From the NCBI GenBank assembly GCA_932521025.1, contig OW051471.1, positions 10,106,001 through 10,170,000 of the forward strand: DNA of 64,000 nucleotides, given 5' to 3'. Origin of the DNA: Oscheius onirici (lineage: Eukaryota > Nematoda > Chromadorea > Rhabditida > Rhabditidae). Positions 1-10,599 of the stretch are shown piece by piece. The notes beneath the pieces are model-generated. The model was not told where the DNA came from, searched no databases, and saw only the letters and a program-made list of their open reading frames with translations. Positions within the stretch are counted from its first letter, which is position 1. The number at the start of each line of letters is the position of its first letter. The translations under genes and the position numbers were made by a program.

Positions 1-1384
1 CAGCGGTGTTTGGTATAGTTCACGGAGATCCACAGGGCCTATGGGAATGACGGAAAGTGCTCTATTCTAGCGCAAAAAACTATGATAACAATAGTGACAT
101 GGAAAGTTCTTTTTTTTTTACAAAACCTTGAGTGCTTAATCTCACACTCTGGTTTTAGGATCCTACTGCAGTTTCATTAGCACTCATTCAGTACATCTGA
201 GCAAAGACAGTTTTAATGCTGCTGACTGGGAGTTCCTTCCACTTTCTTTGACCACAAGCTGTTGAAGGCTTTTTAGTAGTCGGAACTAAAACTAAAGGTG
301 TTATCTAAAGTTCAAGTCTAGCCGACCCAAAATACTTGTAGACAAAGTAATTGGCAGCAATTGATGCGTTGATACTGACACCGGCATATGTTGAATAGCC
401 TAAACGGGGGTTCACTGGCAGCTCTATCTGTTGGTAGATGATTCCAGCCACGACCATTCCATTAAACCAGCCGAAGAATGTCAGGAAGAGAATGATGGTG
501 AGAGGTTTTAGAATACCCTTGATGCTTTGCACAACGTCTGCAAATCAATATTTTCTCTAGTAAACTAGTCAGCGGTGTTAATCTCTAAAGAGCAAAAGTC
601 CCAGAGTGAATTAGGCAAGTTTCTGGCTCATTTTCCGCCAAAATTAATTAGATTCTTGTCCTTTATGTAAATCTTTAACACAAGCTTAAGACTATTGAGA
701 CTACTGTATCTAATATTGTCTTCAAAACGTGGACACTCTGACTCACGTGCTTTCTTCCAAGCAATGATCCAAATGGCAATATAGATGATCACGGCAAACC
801 CAGTCAATCCAACTGTGGTAAGTGCCCAAAGATGTTGTGCTTCTCCAGCGAAAAAGGCAGCAATCAGACACAATGTATCCTTCTCCGGCTCCAATTCCAT
901 TTCTTTGTAAGAAACTACTGCCAACCAGCCGGAATACAAGCAAGGGATTACATTTAAAGCCAATAGATACCACAGTTTTCCTATGCCTGATCTCGGTACT
1001 TTTTTGTAGCTGCAAATTATCAAATTAAGAAAGCAGGATGTACCTACAATACAGGGAAGGTGACGCAGTAGAAGCGATCTAAACCGAGACAGATGATATT
1101 GATGATGGTGTATTGCAAAGTGCAGGATTAATTGTATCCAGTAGCAAGTTCTGTAACTTCCGTGTCGGCTTGGGTTAGAGCTTACCTTTGACTGACAAAA
1201 GTTATTCCACTGAAGATCAAAAACGTGTAGAGGACTTGTCCAAGTTGATGACCAAAATCACCGACCGCTAGCAGTGCGATGAGAATGTTGCAAAGATTGT
1301 GCAGGTATCTGAAGTTTTTCGACGTTGTGAAGTTTGAGCAGACTGTACTTTGCCTTATAACCAGCCGGCTTCACCGCCTGTCGG

Positions 1385-1690
1385 CGGCTTTTTTACTTGT
1401 GTTTTCTTCTTTACTTCTGATCCCTTCCTCAGTCCACCGATCTCTTTTGATCTCTTTTGATTCCTTCCCCAGTCAACCGATCATTTTTTGATCCCCTTTG
1501 ATCCCTTACCCTGACAACCGATCTTTTCTGATCCTTTCCCCAGTCAACCGATCTCTTTTGATCCCCTTTGATCCCTTCCCCAGTCAACCGATCTCTTTTG
1601 ATCCCTTTACCGCCGATCCCTCTCTGATCATATACAAATCAACCGGTCCCTTCTGATCCCCTCGTGGTTACCCTGACTCTATTTCCTACT
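1385..1690. repeat. GATCCCTTCCCCAGTCAACC minisatellite
   Basis: Imperfect tandem array with a unit of about 30 bp, roughly GATCCCTTCCCCAGTCAACC followed by GATCTCTTTT, inside intron 1 of the srsx pseudogene. The same unit recurs at about 7040-7110, 7670-7830, 10319-10370 and as a short stretch near 27390, in most cases next to the tRNA-like repeat described below, so it travels as part of a dispersed element. Confidence 0.85.
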
Positions 1691-1703
1691 CAAAACAATT
1701 TAG

Positions 1704-1858
1704 CAAAAATATTGGCGAGGAGAGGAATCGAACCCGGGTCGTCTGGGTAACAGCGGCGACTCTTAACAATACACCGAAATTTCAGGTCCCGGACAAACAA
1801 ACAAACAAATAAACAGAGTCCATGACAGACACTATTGCGCTTTAGTAGTAGAGAGATT
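1704..1858 (-). mobile_element. SINE-like repeat with tRNA-like segment
   Basis: Read on the minus strand, this contains a B-box-like GGGTTCGATTCC (complement of ggaatcgaaccc at about 1729-1740) followed by TCTCCTCGCC, as in the 3' half of a tRNA, but no complete cloverleaf. It is followed on the plus strand by a conserved tail (acaaacaaacaaa then gacactattgcgctttagtagtagagag). A close copy lies at 10396-10549, and diverged tails lie at about 45640-45735, 47340-47430 and 62780-62845. I infer a non-autonomous tRNA-derived retroposon. Confidence 0.6.
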
Positions 1859-2439
1859 TTCTTTCAGTTTAACTAAACATCATTGTGGTTCCTCTTCATG
1901 TACCCAATTCTGAATATATTCGCATATTGTTCCTAGTTAGCTACTATTTTATAAGAGAACGTTTTCAGAAATCTACCCGCAAATTAATGAGTTAAGAAAA
2001 GGTTTTGAACATTCCTATGACAAGCGAACACTTTTATACTGTATGTTATTGAGGCCGGGCATGAATCCAGTCTTCAGCACTGGACTTACTTGAATTTAAA
2101 AGTAGCAAGAATCAGTGAGCAGTGCCCATAGAATACAATCGAGGCGATAGAAATAAGGATGATCGCCGTCGGGAAGAAGATTCTTCGATACTCATCGGCA
2201 TGTTCGACGAAATCCGTCGACTGGTTGGTAAAGTTTTCCATCTGTCATCAAACATGATACGTTGTTCTCACTCTTAAATACAAGGTTCGTTGAAACATAG
2301 GCTACAAGATTAGCATTCCACTGATCTTCCGAAAATGAGGGTAAAATTGATTTTCTGATCACAGAGTCTGGAACAGACTGACCTTAACAAACTACATAAA
2401 CTTTAATGATGGCACGTATGTACAAAAAGTGCAATTTTT

Positions 2440-5203
2440 TCAATGACACGTCGGGTATTTTTTCAGTCCTCCGAAAGCTTCGACCATGCTCGTAATGGCT
2501 GGTGTGAATCCTACTCCGGCCATGATTCCTCCAACGAGACACAAGGCAGCAATCTGTCCGGCGACCTTTTGAAGATGGGGAGGGGCTGATCTTAAAAAAC
2601 GCTTCATACAAGATTGAAGGCAAACCAACCCCGGAGCATACATCATACCCATTGAACTGAAATATCCGGAAGTGAAGGAGAGGACAGTGTTGCCGAAGAT
2701 CCACCAATAGGGGCTGGTGAAGAGGACGTACATGGAGCGGTCACTGTCATAGGGGCAGAGCATGAAGAAGGGAATGAAGAGGAGACGTAGGAAGACGGGG
2801 ATGAAGACGAGCTTCTTGGGCTGAAATAGTGTTTCTTGTTGAAATTTTTAGTCTTCAACCAGCCTTGAAACTGGCTTAAAAATGCTAGCCACGGAACCCG
2901 GAAAATTAGTTTAGTTATGTTTTACACGACGGAAAGGACTAAATGCATAGGAGATTGATTTTAGTTTTTGTTTTTTCTGAAATACATAACAACTCGTTAA
3001 ACGCGATCAAAATACAGCTGATTCAAGTTGTTCAAAGTACCTCACAATTGTCTGGAGACATCTTCTTCTCCTCTTCATTGCTACCTTGTTCTCATTGTTT
3101 CAATTATTAGGGGTTCAAGTTCCGTTCTCTCGCCCTTTTCAAATGGCAAAATAAACTTACGAATTGCACAAATCCGGCTGCAAAATTACCAAGGGCTGCC
3201 ATTAAGTTGAAGTTCAAGAACACGGTAAGATCGTAATAAATACTTCCTAAATAATTTTCTTGTACTTTAAAAGTCGTTCTTACCAAAAGTAGTGTTCTGA
3301 TACTCGCACGGAATTGGCATTCCAACTAACACTGTCGGGAAAATGGCCAAACTGACAAAGAATGTCAAGAAAACGTTCAGGAATTGAAGCCAACACTAAA
3401 ATATTCTATTACACCTGTTTCCAAAATACTCACAATTTTAATGGTTGCCCAGTACTGGTTGACGATGATATCCCAGACGTCTTTAAAACTGCTCGGACGC
3501 ACTGTATTTTCCGATTTCCTCCTCTCTTCACCAAGAGACATGTAGTACTTGTAGAGATCAAAACGTTGTACGAAAATGATGGATACCAGACACAAAACAA
3601 CGACTACCAGAGAAATACTAAAATAGAGAATGGCAACAGTCTCGGTGCTTTTGGGAAAGGCTGGAATGTTTGATATTTTGCTATGTATGTAACAAACCTA
3701 GAGTAGTAATGATAGCCAGAACACTAGTAAAAGTTCCACAGATGTTGTTTCCAAAAACTAGAGCATTGATGAATCTGCCCGGGAAGTCAGCTGCCAGACC
3801 GAACATTGAGTTCTGATACAGTCCGTTCGATGCGTTCATGACCATGACGATGATGAGTGAGACGATATAGAACCAGTGCTCCGCTAAATACAATATTATC
3901 TGGAAATCTATCACTGCCTGCCTCCAGAGCTGGGCTGCTGCACAATAACTAGGACCAGAATTACTCCGATGAGAAGAATGTTCAGAACGAGAGCAGCCAT
4001 AATTCTCCAGACAATGGGGCCTCTGAAAAAATGCGTTTTCAGAATTTTTTAACTATTTTTTTTTTCTGGTACTCATTAATCGTTGAGTATTTTTCGCAGA
4101 GTATCTTCCCTTCGAAAACTAACCTGATAACCTGAGACACACTGACGACCGACATCAAAAAGTTTGGAATTTGTGAGGTGATTCCCAGGGCACTCATGAA
4201 ACTCTTTCCATAGTGATCTGCCGTTCCGTTTGGTGAAAACCAAAAGTCGAGGTAGTACTGAAATGTTCCTGTTGTTCCAGTTTGATCGTCAGGCGTTTCC
4301 GTAACTATCAGTCATCATTTTCGTGATGATTTTGATGACAATACGGATTTTCCACAGCTTAGCTGCTCTCTATCTTTTCTGCGAGACTGAATGGACGCCG
4401 CCACGTGGGTGCACACGTTCTGATAGTGAAGAAGTAATCATTTTCATCAAAAAAAGCTCAGCGATAAGGGCTAATTAGTGGGAATGTTTTCGCTTCTTTT
4501 GAGCCATAAAGAGTTTTATTTTGTCCATTTCTGATGGGTTCTTTTGATCATTTTGTTCGTCAAAGGGCATCTCACGGTCTACCGATTAGCAGGAAGGGAA
4601 AGGAACGCCTCAAAAGACAGCTGATAATAGGATTATCGTTTTTTAGGTTCGAAAGATAGGCATGTTACGCGGCCACGACAGTTTTTTTCGCCGTCTGATG
4701 TGCCAAAACGTCTGCAGGTCTAGTTTTTGCAAGAAGATCGTCTAAAATAAAGATCGAAGGGTCAAAAGGTTTCTGTTAGACTCGAAGAATTAACCAAATG
4801 CCGTTATACAATGAGGAAGAACACACATTAATAAGTCATTAATTATTCGAATCGGCGTTGTTCGCTCAAAAAGGCTACAAACGGAAAGAATGGATTTCTA
4901 GAAGTTTTTTTGACAGGTTAGACCCTCATTGTTTCAGTCTCCCACGAAAACGTACGTTTGGAGCGATAGTGATGAACATATTCCATGGTAACAAAACTCC
5001 AATTCCGTTCAACAAAATAATCATATAGACGATTCCAAACTGAATTAGATCTCATGAGCAGCTGACAAATCCCGAACCTTGTCCTTTGGTGGAGGTCCAA
5101 CATCTTTATGTTCCACCTGTTCCACTTCCTCTAGAGTATCTTGACTAGAATCATAAGATTTGCCCGCGACGATAGGTTGAAAGTCATCGTTCTCCCAGCT
5201 CAT
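2440..5203 (-). CDS. equilibrative nucleoside transporter (ENT/SLC29 family)
   Basis: Predicted facilitative nucleoside transporter of the plasma or internal membranes. Nine exons (5203-5078, 5039-4956, 4257-4124, 4022-3922, 3883-3698, 3660-3434, 3395-3284, 3246-3161, 2820-2440) sum to 1437 nt, 478 residues, close to the usual ENT length. After an acidic cytosolic N-terminus, TM1 carries the family signature LNGIGVLLPWNMFIT. Later segments also fit: MNASNGLYQNSMFGLAADFP in the TM4-5 region, a charged central loop (RRKSENTVRPSS), then FFVSLAIFPTVLVGMP and FLNFNLMAALGNFAAG before a final exon with four TM segments. The ATG lies 5 nt after a TTTCAG acceptor, suggesting trans-splicing or a 5'-UTR intron. 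Intron 2 (698 nt) is unusually long. The intron after exon 4 appears to be GC-AG (GGAG|GCAGGC). No lesion seen. Confidence 0.88.
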
Positions 5204-6478
5204 TTTACCTGAAATTTGAAAGTGTTCTGAAAGGAAACGAGATGCGAAAAGTGCAAGAGTCTGTAAGCAGAACAAAGAAGAAGGAATTACACTGATAGGT
5301 GGCAGTCTTGGGGGTGAAAAGAGGATTAAAAGTCGCAACAAGCGACGGATTGTCGACACCTTACGGGCAGTCGTCTTCTTTTCCAAGTCTGATTGTTCTT
5401 GGTCCGTCTTTTATCTCCGGAGAAAAGACAACGATAAGAACTCTGCGTGGTTGCTCGAGCCTTTTCTAGGTCATCAGGCTCTGCTCTCATTTTGTCAGCA
5501 AATTCGTGGAAGGGCAAGCTAGAAAGTAGACGAATTTGGCTGCAAATCAAAGGTCAAAGGTTTTTCTTCCGGACCGTACTAAAATTAGACAGGTAAATGA
5601 TCCTGGTTAAAGTGCGGTGCACCGTTGGGCAAAAATCCGTTTTGTATTAGGGTTGTACGAATAGTCTGTTTATTGCAACGGGAGTATTCAGGTCAGCAAC
5701 GTACTTCTTTGAAACTCCCATTCAACCTGGACAACGGGAGCTGGACGTTATGAACAAAATCCGCTTCGAAGAAGATGATGATGTTCACTCGCTGTCTGCT
5801 GGTTCTTTGTTATTTGTCACTTTCGTGGCAATGCCCGACATTCAACTGGTGCGCTTGACCGCTTCAGGAGAAATTTGTATGCCAACTTTTAATTGCGATT
5901 TAGGTACATCTACAACAACATTAGCTTCTGTACTGACGTGTCAGATGTATTTAGAATGTTCCCATTGGAGGCGGACCGGGAGTAGATGCTGCCGACTGCA
6001 GCCGTCCGACACTCAGCATAACGTAGTCTCCAAAACAGAACAAAAAAATAAAACACTCGAATAACTTACAAATTTCAAACATTGGCTTTGGAAGGTGCAG
6101 TAACATCTTTCTGTTCCACACGATATTCATCCTTTCGAAAAACATGAAAATGTTTGTTTTTAAAGTCTAGCTTTAAACCTTGCTCAGTTCAGGTTACTTT
6201 TAGCAAAAAAACCCAGAAGAAAAACTTGATGTGAACCTTGAACAGATTTGGGAAAATTGATCGAAAAGGTTTCTTCGTGTTTCCTTGATCTTGAAACAGC
6301 GTCCGAACATGTTTTTTGTTGCATTATGACATTCCGTCAAATCAGAGACAGGCTGTCTGGCAAGAAAAGAATCGTCTTTTGATAAAACCTCACTTCACGG
6401 ATATTGAAATGAGAAAAAGCATATAAAAGGAAGGCGTTTTCGCAAGTTCAAGCATGTCTGAAGAATTATAATCCTGAC
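5204..6478. other. intergenic, no confident gene
   Basis: An open stretch on the minus strand at 5537-5362 begins after TTTGCAG and ends at a GTAAG donor, so it could be an upstream or untranslated exon, but it does not join the transporter in phase. A minus-strand open stretch at about 6131-5951 (ending AASTPGPPPMGTF) might be a small two-exon gene. Neither resembles a family I know. A TATA-like CATATAAAAGG lies near 6420, ahead of the next gene. Confidence 0.4.
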
Positions 6479-6940
6479 ATGGAGGATCCTACTCTGCCCT
6501 CTGCTTACAATCGTGTCAGTTCTACAACTACAAGCACATCTGCTACCACCACAACCACAGAAAACATGTGTGGAATGTGCAAAAAAGAGAGCGTTGTTAA
6601 AAACTGTGGAAAGGATGCGATCATGTGTTGGGATGCTAGGACTGATGTGTCGTACGTTTACTAAACCGAGCTTTATAATTGAACGACAGGTTTGATGACA
6701 ATGGCTGCTTAAGATTGGGCATGACTTTCTGCATGACAATCCTTAGAATTGCATTTACGAAAACCAAATGTAAACTAAACTGACGAATTCAAAAGCAGAT
6801 AAATTTAGGGGTATATCCGAATGGGGTACCAGCCGGTGATAACCGACACAATTGTTTGCACTAATGATGGAAAGTGGCACTACTACATAGATGGTGTCGA
6901 AGATATTGGAGAATTGACTGCACTTGGTACCTACTACTAA
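6479..6940 (+). CDS. DUF281/C6-domain-like small protein
   Basis: Small Thr-rich protein whose C-terminal half resembles the nematode C6 (DUF281) extracellular domain. Exon 1 encodes a Thr/Ser linker (TTTSTSATTTTTE), then MCGMCKKESVV and a GKDAIMCWD segment. A second exon starting after GAACGACAG at 6688 gives FDDNGCLRLGMTFC. A last exon, probably starting after the AAATTTAG that ends about 6808, gives TIVCTNDGKWHYYIDGVEDI and the stop. The Cys spacing and the C-x3-G-K-W-x-Y strand match the family. I could not phase the last intron cleanly, and no signal peptide is encoded by exon 1, so an upstream exon or an alternative start is possible. A TATA-like box lies about 55 bp upstream. A degenerate copy of the last exon and its 3' flank lies at about 10.6-11.4 kb. 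Confidence 0.5.
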
Positions 6941-7019
6941 AACGCAAACAGCAACTTCTACAGGACGATTGCTAGTCATTTTGGTTATATTGTAACGAGA
7001 TAAAGTTGGAATTTTTATT

Positions 7020-7905
7020 GTGTTTTTTTCTTGTGTTTTCTTCTTTACTTCTGATCCCTTTTCTAGTCAACCGATCCCTTCTGATCCCTTCTGATCAATT
7101 CCGTAGTCAGTTTATTCTCGAATCTTTGTGGGCTGGTTAGAATTAGGGAAAATGAAAGTGTTGACATTTTTAGAGGGCACCCTGCGTGTCCTAACATGAT
7201 CTTTTTTCCAATTTATTTCGTTCAAGTCTGAGACTGGTTGGTATTCTGAATAACGTTTTGAACATAACTAGGTCTATCGCACTTTACAACTGAGAAGAAC
7301 TCCCATTTCATTTAAGGGTCACTCATTTCGAGCGTCTGTGTGATGCTGCCCCTCTTACTCCTTATTCCGCTAGCGCACTCGTGTATAAAAACCTACAATT
7401 CCGACTTTGAGGAGTATAATAGGTATGACCAGCCGCCTTCGGCGACCTTCGTCGCCTTTATAGTCTGTTCAAGAAAAGAGAACATTTTGTGAATCAACGC
7501 GGGTTTTTTTCAGCTGAGTAGCAAAGTTTTCAATTTTTTCATGAACAGATGATCGAACTAAATGTTGAGCGGCAGACACATCTCGAGAATGTCGTAATAG
7601 CAGAGAGCTTCGGCATCGGGAGGAGATCGGTCACGATTAACGTAGTCTTCAGACATTTTCATTCTGATCCTTAGGATCTCTTTTTATCCCTTCCCCAGTC
7701 AACCGATCATTTTTTGATCCCTTCCCCAGTCAACCGATCTCTGTTGATCTCTTCTGATCCCTTCCCCAGTCAACCGATCTTTTTTGATCCCTTCCCCAGA
7801 TCAATCGCCCCTTCTAATACCCTACCGGTTAGTCGGACTCTATTTCATACTCAAAAAAAATAGTAGCAAACATATTTAGCGAGGAGAGGAGTCGAGCAGA
7901 TGTTT
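7020..7905. repeat. intergenic region with minisatellite and repeat remnants
   Basis: Contains two blocks of the GATCCCTTCCCCAGTCAACC minisatellite (about 7040-7110 and 7670-7830) and a truncated tRNA-like repeat (GCGAGGAGAGGAGTCGAG at about 7879). The part from about 7200 to 7400 is a diverged copy of 11225-11390. A 34-codon minus-strand ORF (7662-7558, starting MKMSEDYVNRD) looks codon-like but is unsupported. Confidence 0.6.
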
Positions 7906-7982
7906 ATGTTTTGTTTTGTCGCTACTCCCCCTCTCAAATTTGTTTAGACCAGTTTTGATAGTATCAAGAACACGCTTTCAGA

Positions 7983-8920
7983 ATGGGCTCTTCGTCTGTG
8001 CAAATCAATTTTGAAGATCCTGATCACTACCGAAACATTGTCTTCCCGTCAGCTACTGTCCTCTTCCTCGTTGCTTCCATCGGGATTTCTGGACATATCT
8101 GTATCATCTGGGCTACGTGTCGATTCAAGTGAGCCCTTTCAAGTGCACAATCAGCTTTTAAGACACATCCAAAAGCCGTGTAACATTCTGATAGCCTTAC
8201 TGGCTGTTGGTGATCTTGGTCACCAGATCGGACAGCTACCGTACGCGTATCTTGTTTTCAGTGGGACTACTTTTGTTAGTTTACAGTAAGACAACTTTTA
8301 ATTAAGAGAAAATTCTGCTTCAGATCTTGTTATTGGATCCAGTTGATTCCAGCCGTATGTACACAGCACTCGATCATGTTGTTAGTATCTATCGGGTTGG
8401 ATCGACTGTTCTGTATTAGTGCTCCGTTCAAGTAAGCAAAATTTCTACAGTTATGGGAAGAAATTAACAAACCGCTTTCAGTTATCTGAAGGTCAGCAAC
8501 CATGAAGTTAAGCGCTTCTACTACCTTCTGGTCGTAAACATTGTTCCTGTTTTCTATGCCGGATGGCTAGCTGTTATTTCTTATGTTGAGATGGGGAAGA
8601 GTCCTGAACGGTAAGCATAAATCACGGCCCTGCCTCTTCAAGGCTTTGTTTCTCCGTATTTGTATTTGTCGTTCTATTTGTGGGTCTTCCTGTCTCTCTG
8701 TCTCTCCAGACTCTCATCTTGCAGAGAAACTCTCTGTCTAATCCCTGCTTTCTTTGCCGGACAAGCTGAACAGCTTTGGGCTATGACAACCGCCTCACTA
8801 GCTTTCCTAGCCGTGATAGTCTATGTAGTCATTTGGACAATTGTCTGGAAGAAGTCTGATGTCGCTGTCAATGTCCGAAATACACGAAATACACGTCCGC
8901 AGGGACCGCACTCGGGCTAA
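7983..8920 (+). CDS. Srsx-family chemoreceptor, truncated after TM5
   Basis: Paralog of the srsx pseudogene at the window start. Five exons (7983-8128, 8163-8285, 8324-8431, 8482-8610, 8725-8920) sum to 702 nt, 233 residues, all phases consistent. Visible: TM1 ending GHICIIWATCRF, TM2 CNILIALLAVGDLGHQIGQL, TM3 with IGLDRLFCISAPF, TM4 PVFYAGWLAVISYVEM and TM5 ending VVIWTIVWKK. The protein then ends in a short polar tail (NTRPQGPHSG) with no TM6-TM7; the other copy has them in a separate exon. Nothing resembling that exon lies downstream, where a minus-strand peptide pseudogene begins. Five TM segments are unlikely to make a working GPCR, so this may be a truncated gene. The ATG follows a TTTCAG acceptor by 1 nt. 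Confidence 0.8.
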
Positions 8921-9292
8921 ATTAAACAGTTAGAAAGACCAAAAAAAGATCTTGCAGTTCCTGAAGGAGGAGCCTGTGTGTGGCAAGTTCCTCCCAAATT
9001 GGGAAAGCAGAGATTTTCAAAGAAGGTACGATAGCAGGCTTGCCCAGTGGCGCAGTTTAAGCTGCCATCGCAAGCATCACAGGGTTGAAAAAAGGTAAAG
9101 AGAAGTGAAACATCCTTACGAAGCCATCAGGGGTTGAAAAGCAGGTCTTGCCAGCTTCTGGGTAGCATTCTCCGTTGTATTCAAAGTACCATATTGACAG
9201 CCGTTTATTGCAGGCCCACAAGCATCGCCAGGATTGGGAGTAGTTTGAGAGGCGGTGAATCCGAGAAGAGAGCAGAGAAGGAGGAACTTCAT
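8917..9292 (-). pseudogene. cysteine-rich secreted peptide, broken
   Basis: Starts with a good signal peptide (MKFLLLCSLLGFTA) followed by a Cys-rich stretch: NPGDACGPAINGCQYG, then in another frame YFEYNGECYPEAGKTCFSTP, then CDACDGSLNCATGQACYR. One base appears lost between the first two pieces. The expected 3' splice site before the third piece reads TTTTTTCAACCC where TTTCAG would be expected. Two independent defects suggest a pseudogene. The likely stop overlaps, antisense, the stop codon of the neighbouring srsx gene. No named family recognised. Confidence 0.55.
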
Positions 9293-9710
9293 GGCTGATG
9301 TGAGTACAAAGTGAGATCGTGAGTCTTTTATAGGGAACAGAATGTGTTCACTGATCAGAATTTATTCAGGCTTAGAGAAAGGAACGGTTAAAGAGTTTAA
9401 CCTTTACGAGCGGATCGTCTAGATTCAGAAGCATGTAATTGATACAATTTGCATAAGTCCAGACTGATTCTTGGACGAGGACTAGGAACTACTCATTATG
9501 ATAGGATCCAGTTTAGGGGGCAATCTGCCCAAAAAGAGTCTTCCCAAATTTTGAGAATTCGAAAATTTGATAAACACTGTTGAATTGGGACAAGATAGAA
9601 CAGATTCTTCTGATAAACAGCCTCAAGCATCTGGTTTCGTTCCGAGAGTCCGATCGAGATCCAGACATCACTCGTATGTTTCGTATTTTTCAAACTATTC
9701 TACACAGCAT

Positions 9711-10318
9711 GGCCGGTATACTCGGGCAGCTCGAGCCGGCTCGAGCCTGTTTTTGACCAGAAAACTTTCCGTGATTGGGCTCTGCAACTGAATCCAACGT
9801 ACAAATTGCCATCCCGTCGAACAATAGGAAGGCTGATGCAGGAAGAGGCTCAAAATATCGAGGAAAGACGAAGAAATCTCCTTAGATCGGCCAAAGAAGT
9901 GTGCCTTACAACCGACGGCTGGTCTTCTCCAAAAAACAAGCTGCAGATGCTCTGTGTCACCGGCCATTTCTTAAATGGAGATGGAATACGCGTGAACGTT
10001 CTGCTAGATTGCTGCGAAATCGCCTTTGATAGGTAAACATTGGTTTTTCTTTGAAATTTTTTGTTATTTTAGTTCTTCCGGTGAAAACATGGCTGAGGCC
10101 ATTGGCGAGGTTCTGCAAAAGTATCAAATTGCCGACAAGACAACTGGAGTCATCTGCGACGGAGCTAGTAATTTAAGAACAGCCAGCACATTGCTCAATC
10201 TCACCCGGTTAGTCGTCTTTTTGAAACATTTATATATTTCTCAGAGTGCATTGCTTTGCTCACGTGTTGAACTTGGTTCTGCAGAAATGGCTCTGCATGG
10301 AAGAGATTGACGCCAGCT
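9711..10318 (+). pseudogene. hAT-family transposase fragment
   Basis: Fragment of a cut-and-paste transposase of the hAT superfamily. Readable pieces in order: PVFDQKTFRDWALQLNPTYK followed by LPSRRTIGRLMQEE, then CLTTDGWSSPKNKLQMLCVT, then after a short GT-AG intron SSGENMAEAIGEVLQKYQI and VICDGASNLRTASTLLN, then after a second intron VHCFAHVLNLVLQKWLCMEE. The order and the motifs (LTTDGWSS, GEN, CDGASN, CFAHVLNL) are typical of hAT catalytic cores. The BED zinc finger and the C-terminal dimerisation region are absent. The frame stops at about 10318, exactly where the minisatellite/SINE-like repeat begins, so a later insertion seems to have cut the gene. Confidence 0.75.
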
Positions 10319-10550
10319 TCTGATCCTCTTCCCCAGTCAGCCGCTCCCTTATCCCCTACCGGTTTGCCTGACTCTATTTCCTACTCAAAACAATTTAGCA
10401 AAAATATTTGGCGAGGCGAGGAGTCGAACCCGGGTCGTCTGGTAACAGCGGCGACTCTTAAAAATACACCAAAATTTCGTGGCCATGGACAAACAAACAA
10501 ATAAAGAGAGTCCACCACAGACACTATTGCGCTTTAGTAGTAGAGAGATG
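10319..10550 (-). mobile_element. SINE-like repeat, second full copy
   Basis: Short minisatellite piece (CTTCCCCAGTCAGCCG) followed by the conserved block CTACTCAAAACAATTTAGC, the tRNA-like segment (GAGTCGAACCCGGGTCGTC) and the tail ending TTGCGCTTTAGTAGTAGAGA. It is closely similar to 1690-1858, which defines the element ends approximately. It interrupts the hAT transposase. Confidence 0.65.
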
Positions 10551-10599
10551 CATACAACTGGCTCCGATTTGTGCGGAGGGAAAGATCATTAGATTTGTA

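Larger units (their letters stand above)
305..2241 (-). pseudogene. Srsx-family 7TM chemoreceptor, frameshifted
   Basis: Serpentine receptor class SX homolog, expected to act as a chemosensory GPCR. Five exons read on the minus strand: 2241-2090 (TM1), 1308-1186 (TM2, motif CNILIALLAVGDFGHQ), 1150-1048 (TM3, LGLDRFYCVTFPV), 1009-705 (TM4-5, AFFAGEAQHLWAL) and 537-305 (TM6-7, ending NYFVYKYFGSARLEL). All junctions are GT-AG and in phase except inside exon 3, where the frame changes between CYWIQLI and TIINIICLGLDRF. Aligned with the 8-kb srsx copy, 5 nt are missing there; exon lengths sum to 916, and adding 5 gives a multiple of three. The rest of the frame is well preserved, so the lesion is recent or a sequencing error. 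Intron 1 holds a minisatellite and a SINE-like repeat. Confidence 0.8.

Noticed and set aside
1385-1690. tandem GATCCCTTCC units resembling a CRISPR array
   Set aside because: Units abut without unique spacers, drift in sequence, and lie in an intron of a eukaryotic gene.
1704-1780. possible tRNA gene at 1.7 kb and again at 10.4 kb
   Set aside because: Only the T-arm half is tRNA-like; acceptor, D-arm and anticodon stems do not form, and the sequence is repeated with a common tail.
5750-6064. 104-codon plus-strand ORF at 5.75 kb
   Set aside because: No splice or start context, no family similarity; composition like random open sequence.
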